Part shown: in pieces, positions 1-9,962 of the stretch
Layout: every line of letters starts with the position of its first letter
Numbering within the stretch: the first letter of the stretch is position 1
Assembly (NCBI GenBank): GCA_963764505.1
Contig: CAVXSP010000004.1
Span: 79,073 to 143,072, forward strand
Direction of reading: 5' to 3'
Length of the DNA: 64,000 nucleotides
Source: CAVXSP01 sp963764505
GTDB lineage: Bacteria; Acidobacteriota; Vicinamibacteria; Vicinamibacterales; SCN-69-37
Made by a program: the position numbers and the translations under genes
The notes under the pieces: model-generated
Told to the model about the DNA's origin: nothing
The model's database searches: none
What the model saw: only the letters and a program-made list of their open reading frames with translations

Positions 1-1615
1 CCGTCATGCCGCATCCGCTGTCGGTCACGACGATCGCGTTGAACAGGCCGGATCCGCCGCCGGACGGATCGCGGAGGCCGGCGGAGCTTCCCGTCACGCG
101 GCGCGTTTCGATCGTGAGCAGACCTCCGGTCGGCATGGCGTCGCGGGCGTTCACGACCAGGTTCATGAGCACCTGTTCCATCTGGCCGGCGTCGGCCACG
201 ACGACGCCGAGGTCCGGCGCGAGACGGATGTCGAACTGGATGTGCTCGCCGACCATTCGACGGAGCATGTTGTCGAGCCGCAGCACGATGTCGTTCAGGT
301 TGAGCGGCACCAGACGCGGGACGCTCTTGCGGCTGAAGATCAGCAACTGCCTGGTGAGGGCCTCCGCGCTGCGGCCCGCGCGCGAGATCTCCTCGAGATC
401 GGCGCGGATCGGGCTGTCCGGCTCGAGCGCGGCCGTCGCCAGATCCGCGTAACCCATGATCGCCGTCAGCAGGTTGTTGAAATCGTGCGCGATGCCGCCG
501 GCCAGGCTGCCCACGGCCTCGAGCTTCTGCGCCTGACGGAGGCGATCCTCCAGCTGCCGGCGGGCCGTCGTGTCGCGGCCGCTGAGAATCGCAGCGCTCG
601 GCATCTGCCGCGTGTCGAACAGCAGCCTCCCGACGGTCTCCAGCCAGATGTAGGTCCCGTCTGCATGGCGGATCCGGAACTCCGCGCGCCCGACGCTCCT
701 GCGCTCGACGGTCTCCGCGAGCACGCCGATGACGTGCTCCAGGTCTTCCGGGTGCACCAGCGAGAAGGCGGACGTGCCGACGAGATCGCGCGGATCGTGC
801 CCGAGCACGATCCGGAAGCTGGGGCTGGCGTACACGAACGTGCCGTCGAGGCGCACCTGGCTGACCAGATCCAGCATGTTGTCGGAGATGAGCTGCAGCT
901 GGATCTGGCTCTCGCGGAGCTGCTGCTCGACCAGCCGGCGCTCGGTCACGTCCTCGCCGGAGCTGAGCGTCCCGACGATGCGATCATTGCCGTCCCTGAC
1001 GAGCATGTTGCGCCAGAGGATCAGGCGCTCTTCGCCCGTCCGGGTGAGGACGACGCTCTCGCCCGGTGAGACGTCGCCGGTGTGGAAGACGCGCAGCCGC
1101 TCGGTGACCGCGTTCCGGAGTCTCTCGGGTACGCACGTCTCGATCCAGTTGCGTCCGATCAGGTCCTCGGTCCACCCGAGGAGCGACGAGCCCTTGCGAT
1201 TGATCATCGTGATGCGCGCCTGCAGGTCGAGCGCCACGAGCATCACGTCCGCGGTGTCGAGATACTGCTGTGCACGGTCGCGCTCCTGCCGGAGCGCCTG
1301 GTCCATCCGGCGGCGCTCCGAGACGTCGCGCTCGATCGCGAGGAACCCGACCATCCTGTGTGCTTCGTCCCAGATGGGGCTCAGGGCGGCCTCTACGTCG
1401 ACCAGGCGGCCGGCCTTGGTGCGGTTGACGAAGAGCGCCTTGATCGGGTGCCCCTGCACCAGGCGCCCCCAGATCTCCCCGTAGTCCTGTCGTGGGACAG
1501 CGCCACCCTTGAGCAGCCTCGGCGTGGCCCGCCCAACCACCTCGTCGGGCGCGTAGCCGTACAGACGCTGGAACTCGGCGTTCACGAACGTGAACACACC
1601 TTCGGGGTCGGTCAT
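1..1615 (-). CDS. Multi-PAS sensor histidine kinase (C-terminus beyond the window)
   Basis: Cytoplasmic sensor kinase of a two-component system; 538 residues are visible and the ATPase domain is cut by the window edge. The leftward frame shows three PAS domains (MTDPEGVFTFVNAEF near residue 1, LVALDLQARITMINRKG near 130, LDLVSQVRLDGTFVYASPSF near 255). A HisKA box follows with the phospho-acceptor His in LAGGIAHDFNN (about residue 385), then an N-box (LMNLVVNARDAM, about 495). No membrane segment is seen. The frame stays open about 70 bases upstream of the chosen ATG, and that sequence (RLRQAVDASGEVIF) looks like genuine PAS sequence but has no ATG or GTG. The true start is therefore uncertain: a rare start or an upstream indel. 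The signal is unknown. Confidence 0.85.
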   Translation of the reverse strand, partial: MTDPEGVFTFVNAEFQRLYGYAPDEVVGRATPRLLKGGAVPRQDYGEIWGRLVQGHPIKALFVNRTKAGRLVDVEAALSPIWDEAHRMVGFLAIERDVSERRRMDQALRQERDRAQQYLDTADVMLVALDLQARITMINRKGSSLLGWTEDLIGRNWIETCVPERLRNAVTERLRVFHTGDVSPGESVVLTRTGEERLILWRNMLVRDGNDRIVGTLSSGEDVTERRLVEQQLRESQIQLQLISDNMLDLVSQVRLDGTFVYASPSFRIVLGHDPRDLVGTSAFSLVHPEDLEHVIGVLAETVERRSVGRAEFRIRHADGTYIWLETVGRLLFDTRQMPSAAILSGRDTTARRQLEDRLRQAQKLEAVGSLAGGIAHDFNNLLTAIMGYADLATAALEPDSPIRADLEEISRAGRSAEALTRQLLIFSRKSVPRLVPLNLNDIVLRLDNMLRRMVGEHIQFDIRLAPDLGVVVADAGQMEQVLMNLVVNARDAMPTGGLLTIETRRVTGSSAGLRDPSGGGSGLFNAIVVTDSGCGMT

Positions 1616-1848
1616 GAAGATGACCTCGCCAGAGGCGTCGACCGCCTGACGGAGGCGCGTCAGAATCCGGCGGGGTCTGTCTGGACCTCGGCGTCACGAC
1701 GGAGGCTCGAGGCGGGAACCGCAAGAAGAACGCATAGGTGCTGCGTGGGTCGCCCGGCGGAGGTCGGGCGACCGGCGCCAAACCGCGGCGCCCATTCTGT
1801 CACGATCACGCCCGCACGATGGCGGTGGCGGGCGCCAGGTGTCGAGCT

Positions 1849-2289
1849 TCACTCGTGGTCCAGGGTGTGATGGACGAGCTGGTGAATCAGCGCGTTGTCG
1901 CCCTCCTGCCTGCAGAATTGCCAGCCGCTGAGAAATCCGTCGGGCGCCTTGGAGCAGTGCACGGCCTTGGCGACGATGCTGAACGTGAAGCCGCCCTGGA
2001 CGGTGAACGTGAAATCCTGCGTCATGCCGGGCGAGAACGGCTTCATGCACATGAGTGCGAACCCGCCGAGACTGAGGTCGCGCAGTTCCGCGTGCAGCCC
2101 GGCCCAGCCCTCCACCGTGACGAGGACGTCCATGCTGCCCGGACGTCGGATGGTCTGACGTTCGTCGAAATCCGGCGCCTGCGGTCGTGCGGTCACGTCT
2201 CTCGAGCGGCGTGCAAGAACAGTGCCCCGGGCTGTCGCCAGAATCCTGCTCGACTCGCTGGCCGCGTGAACGAAGCCGGCGGAGTTCAT
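1849..2289 (-). CDS. PilZ domain protein
   Basis: Small PilZ protein, a family that usually binds cyclic di-GMP. The motif halves are visible: an RxxxR-like element (RQTIRR) followed about 25 residues later by DLSLGGF, the D/NxSxxG signature. After it the beta-barrel continues through FTFTVQGGFTFSIVAKAVHC. I place the start at the ATG at 2289; an upstream GTG at 2370 would overlap the end of the neighbouring permease gene, and an internal GTG at 2196 is also possible. It lies downstream of an ADOP permease and upstream of the multi-PAS kinase, all leftward, so it may be co-transcribed. The function of this member is not evident beyond probable second-messenger binding. Confidence 0.7.
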   Translation of the reverse strand: MNSAGFVHAASESSRILATARGTVLARRSRDVTARPQAPDFDERQTIRRPGSMDVLVTVEGWAGLHAELRDLSLGGFALMCMKPFSPGMTQDFTFTVQGGFTFSIVAKAVHCSKAPDGFLSGWQFCRQEGDNALIHQLVHHTLDHE

Positions 2290-2360
2290 GGCGGCGTTCC
2301 GCGCGCCCACCGACGCGCTCGTCCGGCTTTCGGGACGACCGGGTCCCGGAACCGGGACGA

Positions 2361-4757
2361 CTACCGCCACTTCAACACGGCGGACGGGTCGAGACGTATC
2401 AGGCGCCGCAGCGGCAGGTAGGCGGCGAGCGCGATGATCGCGGCCAGCAGGGCGACTCCGATGCCGATCGACGGCGAGGCGCGCAACTCCCGGTCGGCCC
2501 CCCAGGGGACGAAGCGGGCCACCACCACGGCCGCCGTGCCGCCGAGGAGCAGGCCCGTGCCGGCGACCGCGAGCGCGCGCCCGGCCAGGGCGCGCAGGAT
2601 CGTGGCCGCAGCCGCGCCGAATACGCAGCGGAGGCGGAACTCGGTCCAGCGGGCGCTGATGGCACTCGAGACCAGCCCGAACAGCCCCAGCGAGGCGAAC
2701 AGGAGCGACACGGCGGCGAACGCGCTCGCGACAAGGGCGTACATCAGGTCGGGCGCAACCGCCTCCCGCTGGATGGCCGCCGCAGGGGCGAAGTCGTACA
2801 GCGCGACCGGAAGCCCCGCCCGGCTGATGGCGCGTCTCAGCTCCGTCGGGTCCAGTCGACCGGTCGTGCGGACGTCCCAGGTCGTCGTCGCGCTCGGACG
2901 CCGTTCGTCGAACGGCACGTACACTTCGGGCGCCGGGGGGCTGTCGGCGCGGCCTTCGCGGATGTCCGAGACGAGGCCGATCACGGTGAGCGGAGCGCGA
3001 TCGTTGATCGTGAGCAAGCGGCCGAGGATGTCCGCGCCGTGGCCGAACTGGTCGGCGAAGCTCTGGTTCACGATCGCGGTCGCGGCGTCCCCCGTCGCCT
3101 CTTCGTCGGAGAATTCCCGGCCGCGAATCAGGTGCGCGCCGAGCGTGCCGAAGTAGCCGGGGCTGACGGGCTGAACCGGCACGCCCTGGTCGAGCGCCCG
3201 TCCGTCGACGGCCATGGTCAGCACGAGCTCGACGGCCCTGGCGGTCGCGAACGCCTCCACGTTCCGGACACTTCCGATGATGGCGGCGAGGCGTCGGTTG
3301 ATTGCCGACTGTTCTTCAGGTGCAACCGACTGCGACTCGGGCAGACTCGTCTTGAACGTGATCAGACCGGCCGGATTGAACCCGTGCCGTCCGGACCGGA
3401 GCGCCGCGAGATTCGCCACGGACAGGGCAGCCCACACCATGAGGACGACAGCGACGGCTACCTCGAGTGTCGCGAGTACCGTCAGCGAATGCCGGACGAC
3501 CGAGTATGGACGAACATGCCCGGCGGGTTTGAACACGAGGAACAGTGCATCGAAACGCGTTCGCAGCGCAGGTGCCAACGTCGCCGCCAGGCCGGCGAGT
3601 ACCGCTGTGAGCGCGGAGACGAGAAAGGAGTTCACGTCGAAGCGCACGTCTCGCAGGTGTGGCAGGTCGGCCGGAGAGACCTGCCGAACGACCAGCAGGA
3701 GGTCCCACGCCATCAACAGGCCGATGGAAGCGGCCGCGAGGGAAAGCACGAGCCCCTCCATGACGAAGTGCCGCCGCAGCTGACCGGGCGTCGCGCCGAG
3801 CGCAGATCGGATCGCGAAGGAACGCCGCGTTCGCAGCATGCGATTGGAGGTGAGGCTGACGACGTTGAGCGCCGAGACGATCAGGACGAACAGAGCACCG
3901 GCGAGCAACTGAAGGAGCACGACCCGTACGTGACGCGTGAGCTCGACTCCCAGTTCGACGACCTGACTCTGCAGCCGGGCACCGGTCGTCGGCGGCTCGG
4001 TGGCGATCAAGTCGGCTGTTGCCTGCGCTGTGCTCTGGTGGGCGTCCAGGATGCCCATCGCCGGCCAGAAGGTGAAGCTGCTCGAGCCGGATCCGGCCTG
4101 CTGAAACGGGAGCCAGAATTCCGGGGTCGCGTCGAGGTCGCCTCGGGAGTTTCTGAAGACTCGGGTCATCAGCGGGAACCGGTCCTGCTCTGGCATGACG
4201 CCGACGATTCTGAACTGGGCCGCGCCGACGCGCAGCGTCGTGCCCACCGCGGCGGGGTCGCCGTGGAACAGGTCGACCCAGGTGCGCCAGCTGAGCACGA
4301 GCGGCTGCTCCGGTGTCGCTTCATCATCCGCTGGCAGCAGGCCTCGCCCGAGCGCGGCCGCCGGATGGACCGCGGCAAACAGGTCGCCCGACATGCGCAC
4401 GCCGTTCAGGCGGCTCATGCCCGCGGTGGCGGCGACGACGATCGTCTGTTGCGCCACCAGTCCGACGTGCGTGAGCGCCCGCGAGCGATCCCGAAGATCG
4501 CGAAGCTGCTGTTGGGTGATTCCGGCCCGGACCGGGCTCCGGCCGGCATCGAGCATCTGCACCAGCGCGACGACTCGCCCGCGTCCGGCCTTCGGATACG
4601 GCTCCACGAGCGTGTGGATGACGACGGTCAGCATCGTGGCCGCGGCGGCGATGCCCGTGGCCAGGCTGACGATTACGGCGGAGGAGAAGCCCGGGCTGGC
4701 GCGAAGACTGGAACACGCGGACCTGAGATCGAATCTGAGGACGCCCCCGGTGCCCAC
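2361..4757 (-). CDS. ADOP-type ABC transporter permease (no prefix domain)
   Basis: Inner-membrane permease of the MacB/FtsX superfamily in its duplicated acidobacterial form, 798 residues. The N-terminal half has a membrane segment (FSSAVIVSLATGIAAAATML), a MacB-type periplasmic core and a three-helix FtsX unit; the second half repeats this and ends in LAAYLPLRRLIRLDPSAVLK, typical of the family. It lacks the helical prefix domain found in two other copies here. I chose the GTG at 4757 because AGGAG lies five bases upstream; an in-frame GTG at 4775 is an alternative. The substrate is unknown. It lies behind the kinase and glycosyltransferase-like genes, so export of, or signalling about, the peptide at 9683 is plausible. 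Confidence 0.85.
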   Translation of the reverse strand: MGTGGVLRFDLRSACSSLRASPGFSSAVIVSLATGIAAAATMLTVVIHTLVEPYPKAGRGRVVALVQMLDAGRSPVRAGITQQQLRDLRDRSRALTHVGLVAQQTIVVAATAGMSRLNGVRMSGDLFAAVHPAAALGRGLLPADDEATPEQPLVLSWRTWVDLFHGDPAAVGTTLRVGAAQFRIVGVMPEQDRFPLMTRVFRNSRGDLDATPEFWLPFQQAGSGSSSFTFWPAMGILDAHQSTAQATADLIATEPPTTGARLQSQVVELGVELTRHVRVVLLQLLAGALFVLIVSALNVVSLTSNRMLRTRRSFAIRSALGATPGQLRRHFVMEGLVLSLAAASIGLLMAWDLLLVVRQVSPADLPHLRDVRFDVNSFLVSALTAVLAGLAATLAPALRTRFDALFLVFKPAGHVRPYSVVRHSLTVLATLEVAVAVVLMVWAALSVANLAALRSGRHGFNPAGLITFKTSLPESQSVAPEEQSAINRRLAAIIGSVRNVEAFATARAVELVLTMAVDGRALDQGVPVQPVSPGYFGTLGAHLIRGREFSDEEATGDAATAIVNQSFADQFGHGADILGRLLTINDRAPLTVIGLVSDIREGRADSPPAPEVYVPFDERRPSATTTWDVRTTGRLDPTELRRAISRAGLPVALYDFAPAAAIQREAVAPDLMYALVASAFAAVSLLFASLGLFGLVSSAISARWTEFRLRCVFGAAAATILRALAGRALAVAGTGLLLGGTAAVVVARFVPWGADRELRASPSIGIGVALLAAIIALAAYLPLRRLIRLDPSAVLKWR

Positions 4758-4868
4758 AGCGACTCCTGGCAGCACGCGCGCACCGGAACGGCAGCGCCGG
4801 TTCCGCTCACGCGCGGCAAAGCAGCGGCACGGTACGGGATCGAAGCGGGAATTGCAAGCGGGCGTCGA

Positions 4869-6641
4869 CTACGCGCCGAGCAGGGCGTCCGATCCGAGCT
4901 GGCGGGCGCGGGCCCAGAGCGCCGGCCAGATGTCGAGGAGCTCGCCGAACGCCCGCGTGAACGCCCGCGCCTCCTCGAAGCAGTCGCCGATCGGCCGGCC
5001 GGGTTGCCGGAACTCGACCGGACAGTAGAACCACGGGTCCTGCAAGCTGGCGAGACACGCGCCCCGATAGTGCCGCGCCGCGGCGCGCCAGTATTCCGGG
5101 TACAATCCGTCGTCGGCGATCTCCGCGAGCCGCAGGAGCTGCCGGCTCCGCGCCTCGAGCAGCCACGCGCGCGCCTGATCTCGAAACTCCTCCAGGCGCA
5201 GGCAGCCCAGCTCGCGACAGCGTCGGGCCACCGACGCGAGCCCGGTCGGCACGTCGGGCGCGGGCGAGCCTGCCACGCGGGTCGCGATCATCGGCAGCAG
5301 ATCGGCCAGGCGCGTCTGCGCGGCCGAGACGATCGGTCCGGAGTCCCGGACCGAGGGGCGCGTCGACGCATGGATGACGCCGTGCGCGAGATGGGCGAAG
5401 AGCGCGCGTCGATCGACGGCGCCCAGCATCATTCCAAAGACGCCGTCTTCGTTGCTGCCACGCCACATGAACGGCGGCGTCACCTCCCGGTTGTCGAGCG
5501 CCATGCACCCCGCCATGCACCTGGGCTCGTGCGTCACGAGCGTCTGCCGCGCGATCCGCTGGATCTCGCGGCTGGACAAGGCGAGCGTGAACGCTGCCTC
5601 GTCGGCTGCGAGCGCCGCCTTGAGCGACCCCTCCGCGAGCAGCCGGAGATGGGGGCAGTAGGTGCCGGCATCACCGGCGAGCCCGGCCATGCTGACCCGG
5701 ACGATCGGCGATGGCGGAGAATGGAGCGCATCGAGCAGGTGAGCGCACGCCTGGGAGAGGTCGGTGTCGCCGTCGATCAGATCCCGGACCGGCCGCCCCA
5801 GGACGGCTTCGTGCAGCGCGAGCAGGTTCCCCGATTCCTGCCCGCAATCAGCGACCGCCTCGTCGCGGCTTGCGAAGAAACGATGCTCGCGCGCCTCGGT
5901 GTGTCCGGCGAGCGCCAGACCCGGCCGGTGCGCGGACGGCCGCCAGGCCGCCCACCGGATGTCGTCATCGGTCATCAGCACGCCGCGGCCTGCGGTCAGG
6001 ATGAGCAGCAGGTTCCGCTGGCTGCCGATGGTTCCTCCACCGAGGGCCAGTTGCAGCAGCTTCGGATCGACGCCTCCGCCCGCGAGACGACCGACGATGG
6101 CCTCGCGCTGCCGCGCGCCGACGTAGGCGGCACGCGGACCGATCGCCTCGACGAGATCCCGGTTGCGCTCCTGATCCGCAACGTGGGTGGACCCGTCGAG
6201 CACCCAGCAGCCAATCCTTGCGCCGTGATCGTCGATGTGGCGAACGGCATCCGACAGGGCCGTACGGAGGATCTCCGGCCGGCCGGCTGTCGGTATGCCG
6301 ACCGCCTGTATCGAAGTTCCGCGGGCGCGCCGGCTCTCGGCCTCAGGGGCACGCTCGAAGGGGCGGAGCAGACCGCACTGACGAAGCGCCTGCACGAGCT
6401 GCTCGAGCACCTCGGTCGGCGCCGAGCAGATCTGCCGGAGACGCTGGAGGTGATCGCGCAGGGTGCGGGCGCCAGTCGAGAGGGCGAGCGCTCGAATCGC
6501 GAGCGCATCCGTTTCGACCGGCACGGCGTCGGCCGCGCACGCGCAGACGAGGAATCGGTTCTCGCCGATCGAGTGGCACGACCATGGCGGGACGTAGTAG
6601 AGATCCCGCTCGGCCGCGGCGCAGGTCAGGCGGTGTTCCAT
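4869..6641 (-). CDS. PqqD-like / GT-A glycosyltransferase-like protein
   Basis: A 590-residue protein I cannot assign to a characterised family. Residues 1-100 look like a PqqD or winged-helix leader-binding domain: a strand-rich start, then helices ending in VLEQLVQALRQCGLLRPFE. From about residue 115 comes a GT-A-like fold: IQAVGIPTAGRP resembles a nucleotide-sugar binding start, and GVLMTDDDIRWA near 265 is a DxD-type motif. The rest is helical with several Cys and Trp (for example EPRCMAGCMALDN). The ATG lies inside the end of the kinase gene (16-base overlap), so translation is probably coupled. With a cysteine-rich peptide gene divergent nearby, a role as peptide-modifying enzyme is a reasonable inference, not a demonstrated one. 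Confidence 0.6.
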   Translation of the reverse strand: MEHRLTCAAAERDLYYVPPWSCHSIGENRFLVCACAADAVPVETDALAIRALALSTGARTLRDHLQRLRQICSAPTEVLEQLVQALRQCGLLRPFERAPEAESRRARGTSIQAVGIPTAGRPEILRTALSDAVRHIDDHGARIGCWVLDGSTHVADQERNRDLVEAIGPRAAYVGARQREAIVGRLAGGGVDPKLLQLALGGGTIGSQRNLLLILTAGRGVLMTDDDIRWAAWRPSAHRPGLALAGHTEAREHRFFASRDEAVADCGQESGNLLALHEAVLGRPVRDLIDGDTDLSQACAHLLDALHSPPSPIVRVSMAGLAGDAGTYCPHLRLLAEGSLKAALAADEAAFTLALSSREIQRIARQTLVTHEPRCMAGCMALDNREVTPPFMWRGSNEDGVFGMMLGAVDRRALFAHLAHGVIHASTRPSVRDSGPIVSAAQTRLADLLPMIATRVAGSPAPDVPTGLASVARRCRELGCLRLEEFRDQARAWLLEARSRQLLRLAEIADDGLYPEYWRAAARHYRGACLASLQDPWFYCPVEFRQPGRPIGDCFEEARAFTRAFGELLDIWPALWARARQLGSDALLGA

Positions 6642-8026
6642 TGACGACGCGGATCTGGCCGCGGGCCGTCCGGCGGCATGCGGCGGACCGGCAGCCGAAG
6701 CGTTGCGCGGCACCCGGCCGGCGGACGATTCTCGAGCGTCAGTGTGCCGCCGTGGGCTTCCGCAATCTGCCGGCTCAGCACGAGTCCGATCCCCGAGCCG
6801 CCGGACTTCGTCGTGAAGAACGGCACGAACAGATTCGAATGGTCCGGCAGGCCCTTCCCCTCGTCGTCGATGCGAATCTCGATCCACTCTCCGGCCGCAT
6901 GCCAGTGCACATCGATTCCTCCTCCGGTCTCGAGGGAGGCGTCCACGGCATTCCGGACGAGATTGATCAGCAGGTGCTCGATCTGATCCGGGTCCGCGTG
7001 CACGTCGAGATCCCGCGGTCCCGAAATCGAGACCATCGACCGCGTTTCGAGCGCGGCGACGCGGCTGACGGTCTCGTGCAGCGGCAGCGTCTTGAACCTC
7101 GGGCGTGGGAGGCTGGCGAGCTGGGCGTAGGTGCGAAGGAACCGTCCGAGCGCCCCGGCTCTGGTCTCGATGATCGACAGGCCCCGGCGGATGTCCTCCG
7201 GATTGCCGGTGGTCGGCAGCTTGTCCAGAATCGTCTGCAGCGAATTGGCGAGCGACTTGATCGGCGCGACCGAGTTGTTCACCTCGTGCGACAGGACGCG
7301 GACGATGCGCTGCCAGGCGGCGAGCTCCTCTTCGCGCAGGGCCTGGCTCACGTCGGTCATGACGAGGAGCAGGTGCGGCCGGCCGTGCCGGTAGAACGTC
7401 GATCGGTGCAGTTCGTACCGCCGGGAACGATCGCCAAAGGCGCGATCCATCACCCGGCGGGGCTCGCCGGCGAGACACTGATCCAATCCCATCTGTGACG
7501 CCGGCTGCCCGAGCAGGTCCGCGCGCGGCGCGCGGAGAAGCTTCTCCGCGGCGCGGTTGAGCAGCACGAGGCGCTTGTCCGGATCGAAGGCGAACACGGC
7601 GATCGTCACGTCCTCCATGACCTGAGACAGGAGCGCGGCCGACTCGAGGGCTTCGCTGCGCTGGGTGTGCAGCGTGGATCCGAGCTCGTTGATTTCGCGC
7701 ACGACGGATGCGAGGGGCGCATTGCGCTGCAGGTTGACCCCCCTCAGGGAATAGTCACCCTCGCGCAGCGCGCTCAGCAGGCTGCTGATCTGCAGCATCG
7801 AGCGGCCGAGGGCCTGACGCATGATGGACATCGACGCGAGCCAGGAGCCGAAGACGAAGAGCAGGAGCGTCCAGCGCAGCTCGGTGGGCAGCGGCCCCGC
7901 CCAGAGGAAATAACCGGACAAGACGAGCGCCGGCACGATTCCCATGGTCGCAATCGCGATCAGCGTGACCTCCAGGTGTGGCCCGCGAGGGACACGCTGA
8001 TGTCCTGCGACCGATGTGATGGCCAT
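6626..8026 (-). CDS. NtrY-like membrane sensor histidine kinase
   Basis: Sensor kinase of 466 residues, partner of the upstream NtrC-type activator (11-base gap). Two N-terminal membrane segments are visible (VTLIAIATMGIVPALVLSGY and WTLLLFVFGSWLASM). A HAMP-like linker, a PAS domain (VFAFDPDKRLVLLNRAAEKLL, about residue 150) and the HisKA box LSHEVNNSVAPIKSL (about 250) follow. The ATPase domain has the N-box LINLVRNAVDAS, the G1 box DEGKGL and the G2 box GGSGIGLVLSRQIAEAHGG. The LSHEVNN box and PAS arrangement resemble the NtrY subfamily. It probably phosphorylates the neighbouring sigma-54 activator and so controls the divergent peptide operon. Confidence 0.9.
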   Translation of the reverse strand: MAITSVAGHQRVPRGPHLEVTLIAIATMGIVPALVLSGYFLWAGPLPTELRWTLLLFVFGSWLASMSIMRQALGRSMLQISSLLSALREGDYSLRGVNLQRNAPLASVVREINELGSTLHTQRSEALESAALLSQVMEDVTIAVFAFDPDKRLVLLNRAAEKLLRAPRADLLGQPASQMGLDQCLAGEPRRVMDRAFGDRSRRYELHRSTFYRHGRPHLLLVMTDVSQALREEELAAWQRIVRVLSHEVNNSVAPIKSLANSLQTILDKLPTTGNPEDIRRGLSIIETRAGALGRFLRTYAQLASLPRPRFKTLPLHETVSRVAALETRSMVSISGPRDLDVHADPDQIEHLLINLVRNAVDASLETGGGIDVHWHAAGEWIEIRIDDEGKGLPDHSNLFVPFFTTKSGGSGIGLVLSRQIAEAHGGTLTLENRPPAGCRATLRLPVRRMPPDGPRPDPRRQWNTA

Positions 8027-8037
8027 CGCGTGCCTCC

Positions 8038-9399
<1,362 letters not shown>

Positions 9400-9591
9400 T
9401 GCGACTCTCGTTTCCCTCCGAACCGGAGCAAGGAAGAAAGAACTGTGCCAGCGCCGCGCCGCTGATTCTAGTCAACGCGGCTCGTTTCGTCATCCCGGCC
9501 GCGGCACGCGCGCATCCCGGATCCGGGACGGCCGTCTCCTGCGGCGCACGACGGGATGCGCCGCGCGGCGGTCTCGTTCCGCGCCGCCCCG

Positions 9592-9607
9592 TGGTTCACA
9601 TCTTGCA
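9592..9607 (+). promoter_or_regulatory. Sigma-54 (-24/-12) promoter
   Basis: The sequence TGGTTCACATCTTGCA matches the TGGCAC-N5-TTGCA consensus, with GG and GC elements exactly 10 bases apart. It lies about 75 bases upstream of the peptide start and points toward it, in the gap shared with a divergent NtrC-type activator gene. I saw no equally good copy elsewhere in this gap. Confidence 0.75.
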
Positions 9608-9682
9608 GCCATGGGCGGCCGATTCAACGCTCGACGAAATCCCTGCGCAACAGAAGGTTTCTTGCCTTCGGAGGAGACGGCC

Positions 9683-9901
9683 ATGAAGACAATCGACGAA
9701 GCGTTCGTGACGAAGTCCCTGCTCGTGCTCTCGACTGCCGGCGCGCTGCTCCTGGCGCCAGGAAAGCACGCGACCACGGCGCTCGCCGGCGCGGCGCCCG
9801 CCTGCGCGGACGGCGTGTGTTGCCCGTCGCCGGGCCCGGTGTGTTCGGTGAACAGGCACGCGTACGCCAACTACTTCTACTGGGACGGCGATTGCAGCTA
9901 G
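9683..9901 (+). CDS. Small exported cysteine-rich peptide (possible modified-peptide precursor)
   Basis: A 72-residue protein with a short charged start (MKTIDEAFVTK), a hydrophobic segment (SLLVLSTAGALLLAPG, residues 12-27), an Ala-rich stretch and a C-terminal core with five cysteines (C41, C46, C47, C54, C71) among Pro, Gly and aromatic residues (YANYFYWDGD). GGAGGAG lies seven bases before the ATG. The design (exported leader, short Cys core, beta-propeller gene next door) resembles the NVEALA peptides of Bacteroidota, although the NVEALA sequence itself is absent. It is the first gene after the sigma-54 promoter. Five cysteines leave one unpaired if disulfides form, which may mean dimerisation, thioether formation or metal binding. 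Function unknown. Confidence 0.75.
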   Translation: MKTIDEAFVTKSLLVLSTAGALLLAPGKHATTALAGAAPACADGVCCPSPGPVCSVNRHAYANYFYWDGDCS

Positions 9902-9962
9902 GCGCGTGTGCAGGCCTGCAGTGAGTCGTGCGCGACCGTGGACGCAGAAGGGACGTTCAGCC

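Noticed and set aside
2187..6644. Very long rightward open frame (about 1485 codons)
   Set aside because: It lies opposite the ADOP and glycosyltransferase-like genes, and its translation is Arg/Gly/Asp-rich without any domain. It is a high-GC antisense shadow.
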